Shown here one piece after another: positions 44,977-54,045 of a DNA stretch of 64,000 nucleotides. Under the pieces are notes generated by a model, which saw nothing but the letters and a program-made list of their open reading frames with translations, was not told where the DNA came from and did no database searches. Every line of letters starts with the position of its first letter. The stretch's first letter is position 1. The stretch comes from Burkholderia sp. D-99 (GTDB taxonomy: Bacteria; Pseudomonadota; Gammaproteobacteria; Burkholderiales; Burkholderiaceae): NCBI RefSeq assembly GCF_011605345.1, contig NZ_JAAOXM010000013.1, forward strand, positions 174,532 to 238,531, in the 5' to 3' direction. The position numbers were made by a program, and so were the translations under genes.

Positions 44977-46332
44977 TCACGACTTCACCCACACACCGCC
45001 CGCACTCGGGTTGTCGCCTTGCGTCCACCATTTCGCGCAGTATTTCGCGCCCTGGTACATCACGCAGGTGCCCCCTGAATACGCGGTGGTTGCCGACCAC
45101 GTGGCCGTGCCGCCGCCGACCGGCTTCCACACCGCGGCCTGGCCGGGCACGTCGCCCTGCGTCCACCATTGCGCCTGGTACGTCGTGCCCTGGTAGGTGA
45201 CCGTCGCGCCGGCCGTATAGACCTGGCCGGCCGCCCAGGGCGCGCCCGGCTGCGGCGTGCCGCCGTCCGAGCCGCCACCGTAGTTCGGATCCTGCGTGAC
45301 GCCCGCGCCCCACTTGCCGTCGAGCTGCTTGAAGATCGTCGCGAACGCGTACGGCTGCTGCGCGACGCCCGAACAGGTCGGCGACGCAGACGTGCCGCCG
45401 GACGGGCATGCCTGGTCGCGGCCGACCGACCAGTTGCCGAAGAAGCCGTAGCCGTTGGCGACCGCCGCGTTCAGCACGCTCTGCGCATTCGCGAGCGTGA
45501 AGGTCTCGCCCTGCACGTCGTTCACGCCGATCATCGGCGTGACGCCGACCATCTGCCAGAGCTGGGCATTGGTTTTCGGCTGGCCGGCCGACTTGAAGGC
45601 CGTATCGAGCTGCGAGTACAGCGCCTGCGCGGCACTGATCGCGGCCGCCCCCATGTCGAGGTTCGCGGGGCCGTAGTCCATCGCCATCACGTTCACCGCA
45701 TCGAACACGGTCTGGTTCGAGATCGCCGCGTTGACGATGTTCAGGCCGTCCTGCGTGAGCCCGGTCGGCATCGTCGGCAGCGTCAGCGTGACGTGCAGCG
45801 GCTTGCCTTTCGCCGCATAGCTCGCCTGCAGCTGCGTGACCGCCTGGAAGTTGCGCGCGACCGCGGCCGTGTCCAGCTGCGACACGCCCTCGATATCGAA
45901 GTCGAGGTGCGTGAGGCCGTACGTGTCGATCACGGTCTGGTACGCGCTCGCCAGTGCGGGGACCGTCGAGCACGCCTGCATCAGCGGCGTGCCGTTCGCG
46001 CCGCCGAACGACACGGCGACTTCGCCGCCTTTCGCGCGGTAGCTCGCGATCGACGTCGACAGCGCGGTCAGCAGGCCGCCGCTCGCGCCGTTGCCGATCG
46101 GCTGCACGCCACCCCACGATGGCACGCAGCCGTTGCCCGCGACCACGAACGCGAGCGTGAACTGCTGAATGCCTTGCCGGACGCCGATCTGGTCGACGAG
46201 CGGCGTCGGATAGAGCGTCACGTCGACATAAGGCGCATAGACGCCTGCACCCTGGGACACACTCGCCACTGCAAGAAGGCAACCCGCGGCGAGCGCGCGC
46301 GGGATGAAACGCGGCAACACATTGTTGTTCAT
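44977..46332 (-). CDS. Secreted GH18 chitinase with two chitin-binding domains
   Basis: 451 residues. Signal peptide about 1-30 (RALAAGCLLAVASVSQGA). The GH18 barrel follows, with GEVAVSFGGANG near 90 and the catalytic LTHLDFDIEG (DxDxE) near 135. NVMAMDYGP and the TPMIGVNDV strand complete it. The C-terminus carries two CBM5/12-type modules of about 45 residues each (AGQVYTAGATVTYQGTTYQAQWWTQGD and a second with YQGAKYCAKWWTQGD), joined by Gly-rich linkers; the second has a Cys pair. It hydrolyses chitin outside the cell. GGAGA lies 6 bases upstream of the ATG. It is transcribed toward the IclR gene, leaving 140 bases with no gene between. Confidence 0.92.
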   Translation of the reverse strand: MNNNVLPRFIPRALAAGCLLAVASVSQGAGVYAPYVDVTLYPTPLVDQIGVRQGIQQFTLAFVVAGNGCVPSWGGVQPIGNGASGGLLTALSTSIASYRAKGGEVAVSFGGANGTPLMQACSTVPALASAYQTVIDTYGLTHLDFDIEGVSQLDTAAVARNFQAVTQLQASYAAKGKPLHVTLTLPTMPTGLTQDGLNIVNAAISNQTVFDAVNVMAMDYGPANLDMGAAAISAAQALYSQLDTAFKSAGQPKTNAQLWQMVGVTPMIGVNDVQGETFTLANAQSVLNAAVANGYGFFGNWSVGRDQACPSGGTSASPTCSGVAQQPYAFATIFKQLDGKWGAGVTQDPNYGGGSDGGTPQPGAPWAAGQVYTAGATVTYQGTTYQAQWWTQGDVPGQAAVWKPVGGGTATWSATTAYSGGTCVMYQGAKYCAKWWTQGDNPSAGGVWVKS

Positions 46333-46912
46333 TGTGTTCTCCAAGTGGAAGAGGGATACGCTGGCCCGCGTATCGCCGCCGGTCGGGCAACCGGGCATGC
46401 CCGGCCGGCGGCGTGCCCATCTTGGAGGATTCGCGTCGAATAGTGAATGGTTAGTTGTTCTTTTTGTTATTTGATTCTCGATACGTAACGATCTTGCCGA
46501 TTCGACATCGTTCCGTCATGCATCGGGCGTGGATCAGGACAAAATTGCCGTCGCTTTCGAAATGAAAATGTCACGCTCGACGCCCCCCCTGATAGCCGCT
46601 TCGATCATGTAATCACGTGTAATCGCTTTCGACGCATGCGCGGCATAACTTTGTCTTCGAGCAGCGTGCTTTCGCGCGAAGTTCGCTCACGATGCGATGA
46701 AAGATGGCCGCCGTCGACGGCAGGCGGGAGCGCTCGAATCAGCCGGCCAGATCACTTGCGTCCAATGTCCGGGGTATCTACCGGCCATGGATACATGTAC
46801 GCCAGGTTAATCGATTCGATATTCTAAATATTGGCTCGCGGCACGCGAAGGAAGGGTGAGCTGATGCATCTGCGCCGCTCGCGCCCGCCATTCTCGTCAG
46901 GAAAGTCGAAAA
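46333..46912. other. AT-richer intergenic region between two divergent genes
   Basis: This 580-base stretch separates the chitinase from the large unknown gene and is visibly less GC-rich than the rest of the window. I see no gene worth annotating; a 63-codon frame at 46636-46827 has no ribosome site. A short perfect dyad ATATT-CTA-AATAT (46819-46831) and two nearby GTAATC copies around 46610-46622 are the only structured elements. It probably carries both promoters. Confidence 0.6.
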
Positions 46913-49162
46913 ATGACAAGCACTCTACGCATTCCGGCCGGCTATTTGACGCTCGGCATGGACTCCACCGGCGCCATCGTCGAACTCATCGATTCGCGCA
47001 GCGGCCGTGACTACATCTCGCCCGGGAAATCCGTCCCGCTCATCAGGCTCGTGATCAACGGCATACTGGTGATACCTGCTGGCGTCCGATGGTCCGCCGC
47101 TGACAACACGCTATCCTTCGTGAATGAAACGGGTCTCCGATTCGAGGTCGATGTCCGCGTCCTGCAGAAGAACGGCTACGCCACCTTTGAAGTCACCCGT
47201 GTGTCGATCGAACCCGACAGCGACGTTCAGACGCTGCTGTGGGGACCGTTGCCTGTCGCGATCAACCAGACCGTCGGCGAAGCCGTGGGCGTGGTACGAG
47301 ACAACGAATTCGCCATTGGCCTGAAGCCGCTCAACGACCGCACCGAAGGCGCGTGGCCCAAGGAGTATCCGCAATACGGCTGGGAAAACGACGTCATCTC
47401 CAATCCGTACAATCTGTACGTGGCGTCGATGGAACCGTGGAGCGTGGCGGCAAAGACGTCATGGGGGGCCGTGCTGCGAGCCTTTACGTTCGACTATACG
47501 CGCCGGCGCGATCGGCTCAACCCCAATAGCTATCCGATTCCGCTCGGCCCGCTCGACCGCGCAGGCTCGGTCATCGGATCGAAGATTGCGCTATACGGCA
47601 GCGCACCGGAGCTCGTGACGACCGTATTGTCGTTCATCGCTTCGGGTGAAAACCTCCCGTATCCGACCCAGAATGGCCAGTGGCAGAAAGTGGCGCAGGC
47701 CAGCAGCCAGTCGTCTTTCGTGCTGGACGATCTCGACACCGGCAGTGTCGGCAAGGCAGCCCGATTGGCCAGCAGCGCGGGAATCAACTACCTCTACGCG
47801 CCCCTGCACGATCGCGGCCCCTGGAAATCCACCGGGCATTATCAGTTCGACTCCACCTTCGGCGGCAGCGACAACGGGGCTGAAAAGCTTGTGGAAACGG
47901 CAAAGGAGCACGGTGTCCGCGTCGGCGTTCATACCATGTCGGACTTCATCAGCGTCAGCGGGCCCACCTCCATCGATTCCTACGTTTCACCGCCCGCGGA
48001 CCCGCGTTTGGCCTTGGGCGGTCAAGCGCCTTTGTCCCGGCAGTTGAACATGACGAGCACGATGCTCTACCTGGGCGGATTCGTGCCGGTGCGGGACGGG
48101 ATCAACGAGAAGATGCTGCGTATCGGCAACGAGTTCATCTCGTACAACGATGCCCAACGGGGCGTCGGTGAATGGACAGTCAGTGGACTGACCCGAGGCC
48201 AGTGGGGCTCCTTCCCCGCCGAAGCCGCGCGCGGCACGTCCGTTGCGAGGGTGATCGTGAATTCGTATGGCGGGGCCACCGGCGGCCTCGGCATCATCGA
48301 CGAGATCGCCACCCGGCTGGGTACCATCAGGAACGACGTCGGCATCCGGTCCCACTCCTTCGACGGGGTGGAATCCGCCAGCGATTCCGGCTGGGGCAGC
48401 TTTGGCATTGCCCGGTTGATAAACGGCACCTACGCTGCCCAGACCGGGCACGATGGATACATCAGCGAGACGAGCCGGATGACCTCGAATGCGTGGGATA
48501 TGCTGACCCGGGCGAGCTGGAGCAACCCGGACATGGATCAGCTGTACCGAAACAACGTCTTCTACCAGGCCAACTACCTGCCGGGCATGCTTGGATGGTT
48601 CGATATCACGGACTTCTCCTTGACCGGGATCGAAACCATGCTCGCACGCGGCGCGGCGCTCAACGCCGGCCTGGGCTTCCGGGGCACGGTGGCAATGCTG
48701 ACGTCGACGATTCTCGACAAGATCAAGCAGTGGGAAACCGCCAGGAATCTCGGCGCGTTCACCGAAAAGCAGCGGGCCACGCTTCGCGATCAGACGACCT
48801 TCTGGAGCCTGGAGGCCATCACCCCCGGTCAACGTTGGTCGTTGCGGCAGGTGACTGCCGGAGGCGACCCGATCGGCGCTCCGCAGGCCGTATCGGCACC
48901 GACACCGCAACTGGGCCCCGCAGTCTTGCCGGTCGCCGCGCAAGGCACGCTCTACGCAGCGAAAATCACGACGAATACGCCTGCGACCGTCCGTTTCACG
49001 GTGACCAGCGGGGGATTGCCCCCGGGTCTGCAGTTCAATCAGGATACGGGCGGGATTGTCGGTATGCCGAAGAAAACCGGGAAGTACACGTTCGGCGTCA
49101 CGGCCACGAATGACGGGGGACTGGCCGACGCGCGAGCGCTTTACACCATCGAGGTGCACTGA
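46913..49162 (+). CDS. Large protein of unknown class with C-terminal Ig-like (PIG) domain
   Basis: 749 residues with no signal peptide or membrane helix. Residues 1-250 look like a beta-rich domain (LTLGMDSTGAIVELIDSRSGRDY, LLWGPLPVAINQTVGEAVGVV). Residues 270-620 alternate strands and helices in a barrel-like way (YLYAPLHDRGPWKST, HGVRVGVHTMSDFIS, SHSFDGVESASDS), suggesting a glycoside hydrolase-type fold, though I cannot name a family. The last 85 residues have LPPGLQFNQDTGGIVG and YTFGVTATNDGG, matching the putative Ig (He_PIG) domain of cell-surface and carbohydrate-active proteins. Codon choice (ATA, AGG, AAA more frequent than nearby) hints at foreign origin. AGGAAAG lies 8 bases before the ATG. 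Confidence 0.6.
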   Translation: MTSTLRIPAGYLTLGMDSTGAIVELIDSRSGRDYISPGKSVPLIRLVINGILVIPAGVRWSAADNTLSFVNETGLRFEVDVRVLQKNGYATFEVTRVSIEPDSDVQTLLWGPLPVAINQTVGEAVGVVRDNEFAIGLKPLNDRTEGAWPKEYPQYGWENDVISNPYNLYVASMEPWSVAAKTSWGAVLRAFTFDYTRRRDRLNPNSYPIPLGPLDRAGSVIGSKIALYGSAPELVTTVLSFIASGENLPYPTQNGQWQKVAQASSQSSFVLDDLDTGSVGKAARLASSAGINYLYAPLHDRGPWKSTGHYQFDSTFGGSDNGAEKLVETAKEHGVRVGVHTMSDFISVSGPTSIDSYVSPPADPRLALGGQAPLSRQLNMTSTMLYLGGFVPVRDGINEKMLRIGNEFISYNDAQRGVGEWTVSGLTRGQWGSFPAEAARGTSVARVIVNSYGGATGGLGIIDEIATRLGTIRNDVGIRSHSFDGVESASDSGWGSFGIARLINGTYAAQTGHDGYISETSRMTSNAWDMLTRASWSNPDMDQLYRNNVFYQANYLPGMLGWFDITDFSLTGIETMLARGAALNAGLGFRGTVAMLTSTILDKIKQWETARNLGAFTEKQRATLRDQTTFWSLEAITPGQRWSLRQVTAGGDPIGAPQAVSAPTPQLGPAVLPVAAQGTLYAAKITTNTPATVRFTVTSGGLPPGLQFNQDTGGIVGMPKKTGKYTFGVTATNDGGLADARALYTIEVH

Positions 49163-49380
49163 AGTATCGAGCAGCCCTCATCGAATTCGCCGGCGACCGC
49201 GCCGGCATTCGGGACGCGCGTCACGACGGTTGTATGGCGCGCGTCATTTCGGCGATACCTGAGCGGTATTCGGTGAGGGCGATCAACCGTTCTGGCGAAC
49301 GTGATCGGTGTGGAAGAGGGTGTCCCGCGGCCAGAACACCGAAACCACGGGGAAGCGCGATCCGGGTCGCTTGACTCGCA

Positions 49381-50283
49381 TCATGCGGATGCGGGTTGCA
49401 CAAGCGAGCGCGCGAGTGCGACGAAGCGTTCGACGCACGCCGACGCAAACGGCTCGTTCCACGACACGATCTGCTCGACCGCGCGCGTGCCGGCGAGCGG
49501 CACGTACACGACGCCCGGACGCTGCAGCGTCGCGGTGAAACCCGGCACGATCGCGATGCCGCGTTCGGCGGCCACGAGTGACACGAGCGTCGTGATCTGT
49601 GCCGCGGTCGCGCCGATGCGTGGCGCGAATCCGGCCCGTGCACACAGGTCGTCCAGCGCCGCGGCCAATGCCGAGCCGTAATCCTGCGGAAAGATCACGA
49701 AGGTTTCGTCTGCAAGCGCCGCGACGTCGACGCTCGCGCGGCCCGCGAGCGGATTCCCGGCCGGCACGGCAGCCACGAGCGGTTCACGCGACACGACGAG
49801 CGACGCAACCGGCGTATCGGGCGCGCGGTCCCATGCCCAGCCGAAGCCGATGTCCATCGTGCCTTCCGCGATCTGCCGGCGCTGGCTCGCGGTTGCAGCC
49901 TCGCGGAACGCGAGCTCGACGTCGGGCATCGTCCGGCCCGCAGCGCGGATGACGTCCGGGAACGTATCGGACATCGGAATGGCACTCGCATAGCCGATCA
50001 CGATTCGCCCGGCGATGCCTTGCGCGATCTTGCGCGCGCTCGCCTCGGCCTCGGCGGCCGCGCTGACGACGTTGCGCGCCTGTTCGAGGAACGCGGCACC
50101 TTCCGGCGTCAGCCGCACCGCGCGCGTCGAACGCTCGAACAGCCGGACGCCCAGCTCGCTTTCCAGCGCGGCGATATGGCGCGTGAGCGGCGGCTGCGCG
50201 ACCCGCAGGCGCAACGCCGCGCGGCCGAAGTGCAGTTCGTCGGCGACGACCACGAAATAGCGGAGGCGGCGCAGGTCGAGCAT
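49381..50283 (-). CDS. LysR-family transcriptional regulator
   Basis: 300 residues. The N-terminal helix-turn-helix (RRLRYFVVVADELHFGRAALRLRVAQPPLTRHIAALESELGVRLFERS) is typical, and the effector domain has GYASAIPMSDTFPDVIRA and PLVAAVPAGNPLAG. It is transcribed divergently from the MFS transporter next door with a 94-base gap, the standard arrangement in which a LysR protein controls the neighbour. No ligand can be assigned. The 218 bases downstream (49163-49380) show no gene. Confidence 0.92.
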   Translation of the reverse strand: MLDLRRLRYFVVVADELHFGRAALRLRVAQPPLTRHIAALESELGVRLFERSTRAVRLTPEGAAFLEQARNVVSAAAEAEASARKIAQGIAGRIVIGYASAIPMSDTFPDVIRAAGRTMPDVELAFREAATASQRRQIAEGTMDIGFGWAWDRAPDTPVASLVVSREPLVAAVPAGNPLAGRASVDVAALADETFVIFPQDYGSALAAALDDLCARAGFAPRIGATAAQITTLVSLVAAERGIAIVPGFTATLQRPGVVYVPLAGTRAVEQIVSWNEPFASACVERFVALARSLVQPASA

Positions 50284-50377
50284 TGTTGTCGTTCCGGTAT
50301 CAATGGCGATGAAAACGGTATTGGCGTGCACGCGGCGCGCTCGTCAGACTGTCGGCATCGACGACCAGGCAGCTCCG

Positions 50378-51586
50378 ATGAACGACAGGACCACGCGCAT
50401 CGCGTTCTTTCTCTGCGGCTTCGCCGCGTTTCTCAACCTGTATTCGACGCAGGGCATCCTGCACGAACTCGCGGCCGCCTTCGGCGTCAGCGCGGAGCGC
50501 GCGGGGCAGGGCGTGAGCGCCACCACGACGGCCGTCGCCATTATCGCGCCGTTCGTCGGCGTGCTGGCCGCGCGCATCGAGCGGCGCGTCGCGATCTCGC
50601 TCGCGGCGGTGGCCGTCGCGCTGCCGGTCGTGTGGTCCGCGCACGCGTCAAGTTTCGCGTCGTTTCTCGGCGCGCGCTTTGCAGCCGGACTCGTCATGCC
50701 GTTCGTCTTCGCGCTGTCGATCGCCTATATCGCCGAGCGCTTCGATCGCGGCACGTCAGCCGAGATCAGCGCGCTATTCGTCGCCGGCACGACGCTCGGC
50801 GGGTTCGCCGGCCGCTTCGCGACCAACCTGATGACGTCGATGTGGGGCTGGCGGCATGCGCTCGACGTCGTCGCGGCGCTGTGTCTCGTCACGGGCGTCG
50901 CGATCTACGCGAGCCTGCCGGCGTCCGGCACGATCGCGCGGCGCGTCCAACACGATGCGCCGGCCGATGCGGGCCCGTCCTGGCGCATCGTCACGCGCGG
51001 CCCGCTGCTCGCGTCGTTCGCGATCGGCGCGTGCGTGCTCGCGTCGCAGGTCGCGACGTTCACGTTCGTCGGCCTGCGCCTGGCCCGCGCGCCGTTCGGC
51101 TTCGGCACGGTCGGGATCGGTGCGATCTATGCGGTGTTCCTGGTGGCGGTGGTCGTGACGCCGCTGGCAGGACGCCTCGCGCGGCATCGCGGCCCGCGCG
51201 CACCGGGGCTGGCCGCGGCCGCGCTCGCGATCGGCGGGGCGCTGCTCACGCTGTCCGACCACGTGCCGGTGATCCTGGCCGGCCTCGCGCTCAGCTCGAC
51301 CGCCGTGTTCGTCGAACAGGCGTCGGCCAACACGTTCATTTCGCAGGCGGCGGCGAGCGCGCGCTCGACGGCGATCGGCATCTACCTGTCCTGTTATTAC
51401 TTCGGCGGCAGCCTCGGCTCGATCCTGCCGGTGCCCGGCTGGCATCGGTGGGGATGGGCCGGCTGCGTCGCGTTCGTGGTCGTCGCGCAGGCCATCGTCG
51501 GCGTGCTCGTGTACCGGTTCTGGCGAACCGGCGGCGCAGCCGGCACGGCGCTCGCCGGCGCACACGGCGTCAGGCCGACACGCTAA
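50378..51586 (+). CDS. MFS transporter
   Basis: 402 residues with about 12 hydrophobic helices, inner membrane. MFS features include STQGILHELAAAFGVS near the first helix, GARFAAGLVMPFVFALSIAYIAERF near 95 and LFVAGTTLGGFAGRFATNLMTSMWGWRHAL near 130, with a second half starting near 210 (LASFAIGACVLASQVATFTFVGL). The general look is of the drug or sugar-efflux type, but the substrate is unknown. The divergent LysR gene probably regulates it. The start at 50378 avoids a longer frame of hydrophilic residues. Its stop lies 6 bases from the stop of the convergent CbiG-CobJ gene. Confidence 0.88.
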   Translation: MNDRTTRIAFFLCGFAAFLNLYSTQGILHELAAAFGVSAERAGQGVSATTTAVAIIAPFVGVLAARIERRVAISLAAVAVALPVVWSAHASSFASFLGARFAAGLVMPFVFALSIAYIAERFDRGTSAEISALFVAGTTLGGFAGRFATNLMTSMWGWRHALDVVAALCLVTGVAIYASLPASGTIARRVQHDAPADAGPSWRIVTRGPLLASFAIGACVLASQVATFTFVGLRLARAPFGFGTVGIGAIYAVFLVAVVVTPLAGRLARHRGPRAPGLAAAALAIGGALLTLSDHVPVILAGLALSSTAVFVEQASANTFISQAAASARSTAIGIYLSCYYFGGSLGSILPVPGWHRWGWAGCVAFVVVAQAIVGVLVYRFWRTGGAAGTALAGAHGVRPTR

Positions 51587-51592
51587 CCGGGG

Positions 51593-53323
51593 TCAGCGAT
51601 ACCAGCGCGGCGTATAGACCCACTCGCGACCCGTGCCGATCGCGAAGCGCCGCGTCGTCGACGAGCCGACGATCACCATCGTGCGCATGTCGACCTGCTC
51701 GCTGCGTAGTGCGCCGAGCGTCGTCGTCGCGAGCGTCGCGCCTGGCCGGCCGATGTCGCGGCCCAGCACGACCACCGTATCGGCCGTGCGATGCGCGCGC
51801 ACGACATCGAGCGCACGATCGAGCTGCCACGGCCGCGCACGCGAGATCGGGTTGTAGAACGCCATCACCAGATCGGCTTGCGCCGCATGCCGCAGGCGCG
51901 TCTCGATCACGTCCCACGGCTTCAGGTTGTCCGACAGCGAGATCGCGCAGAAATCGTGACCGAGCGGCGCGCCGGCCTGCGCGGCCGTGGCGAGCGACGC
52001 CGAGATGCCGGGCTCCACGCGCAGGTCGACCGCGGCCCAGTGCGGGTCGCGCGCTTCGTCGAGCGCCTCGAGCACGGCCGCGGCCATCGCGAACACGCCC
52101 GGGTCGCCGGAAGACACGACCGCGACGCGCCGGCCCTCGGCCGCCAGTTCGAACGCATGGCGCGCGCGCTGCATTTCCTCGCGATTGTCGGTGCCGTGCA
52201 CGCGCTGGTCGTCGCGGAACGGGCCGGCCATGTTCACGTAGGTGGTGTAGCCGAGGATGTCGGTCGCTTCCGCGAGCGCGGCGCGCGCGGCCGGCGTGAG
52301 CCACGCGGCGCCGCCCGGGCCGAGCCCGAGCACCGTCAGGCGGCCGCGTGCACGGCCGAGCGTGGCGGGATCGACCGGATGCGACGCGACCGCGCATGCG
52401 ACGCCGTTCGTCGTGGCCCGCAGCGTGTGCACGACACGCAACGCGCGGCCGAGCAGCGCGGCCGCATCGGTCGGTGTCTCGCCGTCGACGTCGCCGTCTG
52501 CATCGACAAAACGAAGCGGCACGTCGAGCGTTTGCGCCGCATCTTCCAGCGCGGCATCGCCGATCGCCGATGCCGGCGCGACGATGGCCGCGAGCGCCAG
52601 CCGTGCAAGACCTTGCGCGTCGAGCGACGCGGCGATGCGCGCGGCGAGCGCGTCATCCGCGTGGACCGCCTGCGCCTCGACGCCCACCACCACGCTGCGC
52701 GGATGAATCACGAGTTCGTCGCGCGCGCCGCGCCAGGCTTCGGGGGTCACGCGGATCGCATGCGCGGCCGCGTCGTCGCGCGGCAACGCGACATCGTCGA
52801 GCCACGGCGCCGCGCCGTCGATGCGCGTCGATTCGCCCGCGAGCAGATCGGACACGAAGCGCTTGCCCTGCGCGATATCGGCGAGTGCATAGCCTTCCGG
52901 CGGATTGAGCACGCACGCGCCGAAGCGCAGTTCGCCGCTCGTCGTGATCGCCGGCGCAACGCCGACGCATGCAGCGATTTCGCGCGCCATCACGTTGACG
53001 CCCGTCAGCCCGCCGAGCAGCGGCACGACCGCCGAGCCGTCTTCCGCCACCGCGAGCACGGGCGGCTCGACGCCCTTGTCGGCAAGCGCGGGGGCGAGGC
53101 AGCGGATCACGATGCCGGCCGCGCACAGCGCGACGATCGGCAGGCCGCGTGCATAGAGTTCGCGCAAGTGCGCGCTGAGCTCGTCGAACGGCACGTCGGC
53201 GGCGACGCGCGATGCGAGGCCATGCACGAGGGCGCCCGGATAGCGCGCCTGGATGCGCCGCGCGGTATCGAGCGCGCCCGCGCCGAGGATCACGATCGCG
53301 GGCGGGGTCGTCATCCTTGCCAT
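51593..53323 (-). CDS. cobJ: CbiG-CobJ fusion (cobalamin biosynthesis / precorrin-3B C17-methyltransferase)
   Basis: 576 residues. Residues 1-325 are CbiG-like: an N-terminal domain with YARGLPIVALCAAGIVIRCLAP and GLTGVNVMAREIAACVGVAPAITT, then the linker GYALADIAQGKRFVSDLLAGE, and a C-terminal CbiG domain (LVIHPRSVVVGVEAQ). Residues 328-576 are CobJ/CbiH, with VLGLGPGGAAWLTPAARAAL, VSSGDPGVFAMA, VEPGISASLATAAQAGAPLGHDFCAISLSDNLKPW and ADLVMAFYNPISRARPW. CobJ methylates C17 with ring contraction. Two ATGs are possible: 53323, with a GGGGGA site, and 53314, inside the cobI stop (ATGA); I chose the first. It is last in cobG-cobH-cobI-cobJ. Confidence 0.93.
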   Translation of the reverse strand: MARMTTPPAIVILGAGALDTARRIQARYPGALVHGLASRVAADVPFDELSAHLRELYARGLPIVALCAAGIVIRCLAPALADKGVEPPVLAVAEDGSAVVPLLGGLTGVNVMAREIAACVGVAPAITTSGELRFGACVLNPPEGYALADIAQGKRFVSDLLAGESTRIDGAAPWLDDVALPRDDAAAHAIRVTPEAWRGARDELVIHPRSVVVGVEAQAVHADDALAARIAASLDAQGLARLALAAIVAPASAIGDAALEDAAQTLDVPLRFVDADGDVDGETPTDAAALLGRALRVVHTLRATTNGVACAVASHPVDPATLGRARGRLTVLGLGPGGAAWLTPAARAALAEATDILGYTTYVNMAGPFRDDQRVHGTDNREEMQRARHAFELAAEGRRVAVVSSGDPGVFAMAAAVLEALDEARDPHWAAVDLRVEPGISASLATAAQAGAPLGHDFCAISLSDNLKPWDVIETRLRHAAQADLVMAFYNPISRARPWQLDRALDVVRAHRTADTVVVLGRDIGRPGATLATTTLGALRSEQVDMRTMVIVGSSTTRRFAIGTGREWVYTPRWYR

Positions 53324-54045
53324 TTTTCCCCCGGCACGACGAGCAGCGAGAAATACGGCGACGCCATCGGATCGACCTCGTCGAGCGGCACGATGCGCTG
53401 GCTCGCCATCGTCGCGCGCTCGACATACAGCGCGCGCTTCGCGAGCCCCAGCTCGTCGAGCACACGCCGCACCTTGTCGAAATTGCGGCCGAGCTTCATC
53501 ACGACGGCCGCATCGGCCTGCGCGAGCCGCGTGCGCAATTCGTGCTCGGGCAGCACGCCCGACAGCACCGACAGGCTCTGGTTGCGATAGACGAGCGGCT
53601 GGCCGAGCACGGCGGTGCCGCCGAGCATCGCGCATACACCGGGGATCACCTCCGTGTCGTAGCGCGGCGCGAGGCGGTCGTGCAGGTACATGTACGAGCC
53701 GTAGAAGAACGGGTCGCCTTCGCAGATCACCGCGACGTCGCGCCCCGCATCGAGGTGCGCGGCAACGATTTCGGCGGCCGTGTCGTAGAAGTCGGCGATC
53801 ACCGTCTCGTAGCACAGCGGCGGCGGCAGCGCCTCGGTCGTCACCGGATAGACGAGCGGCAGTTGCGTCTGCCCGTCCTGCAGGTGTGCCTCGACGATGC
53901 CGTACGCATTGCCTTTCTTGCCCTTCGCGACGAAATACGCGACCACGGGCGCGGCCTGCAGCACGCGCAGCGCCTTGATCGTCATCAGTTCAGGATCGCC
54001 GGGGCCGACACCGACCCCGAACAGGCGTCCGCGCGCGGTCGTCAT
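53311..54045 (-). CDS. cobI: Precorrin-2 C20-methyltransferase
   Basis: 244 residues. It transfers a methyl group from S-adenosylmethionine to C20 of precorrin-2, giving precorrin-3A. Readable motifs are LFGVGVGPGDPELMTIKALRVL (residues 8-29), VAYFVAKGKKGNAYGIVEAHL, VICEGDPFFYGSYMYLHDRL, VIPGVCAMLGGTAVLGQPLVYRNQSL and VMKLGRNFDKVRRVLDE. The start overlaps the cobH stop by four bases (ATGA) and the 3' end overlaps the cobJ start, both pointing to coupled translation. The longer frame upstream of 54045 lies inside cobH and is not coding. Confidence 0.95.
   Translation of the reverse strand: MTTARGRLFGVGVGPGDPELMTIKALRVLQAAPVVAYFVAKGKKGNAYGIVEAHLQDGQTQLPLVYPVTTEALPPPLCYETVIADFYDTAAEIVAAHLDAGRDVAVICEGDPFFYGSYMYLHDRLAPRYDTEVIPGVCAMLGGTAVLGQPLVYRNQSLSVLSGVLPEHELRTRLAQADAAVVMKLGRNFDKVRRVLDELGLAKRALYVERATMASQRIVPLDEVDPMASPYFSLLVVPGEKWQG

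Noticed and set aside
46636..46827. A 63-codon plus-strand frame in the intergenic region
   Set aside because: No ribosome site, no domain, and the region is better explained as regulatory DNA.
50020..52299. A 759-codon plus-strand frame spanning the LysR start, the MFS gene and cobJ
   Set aside because: It crosses genes of both orientations and translates to Arg/Ala-rich sequence; the MFS and CbiG-CobJ genes explain the DNA.
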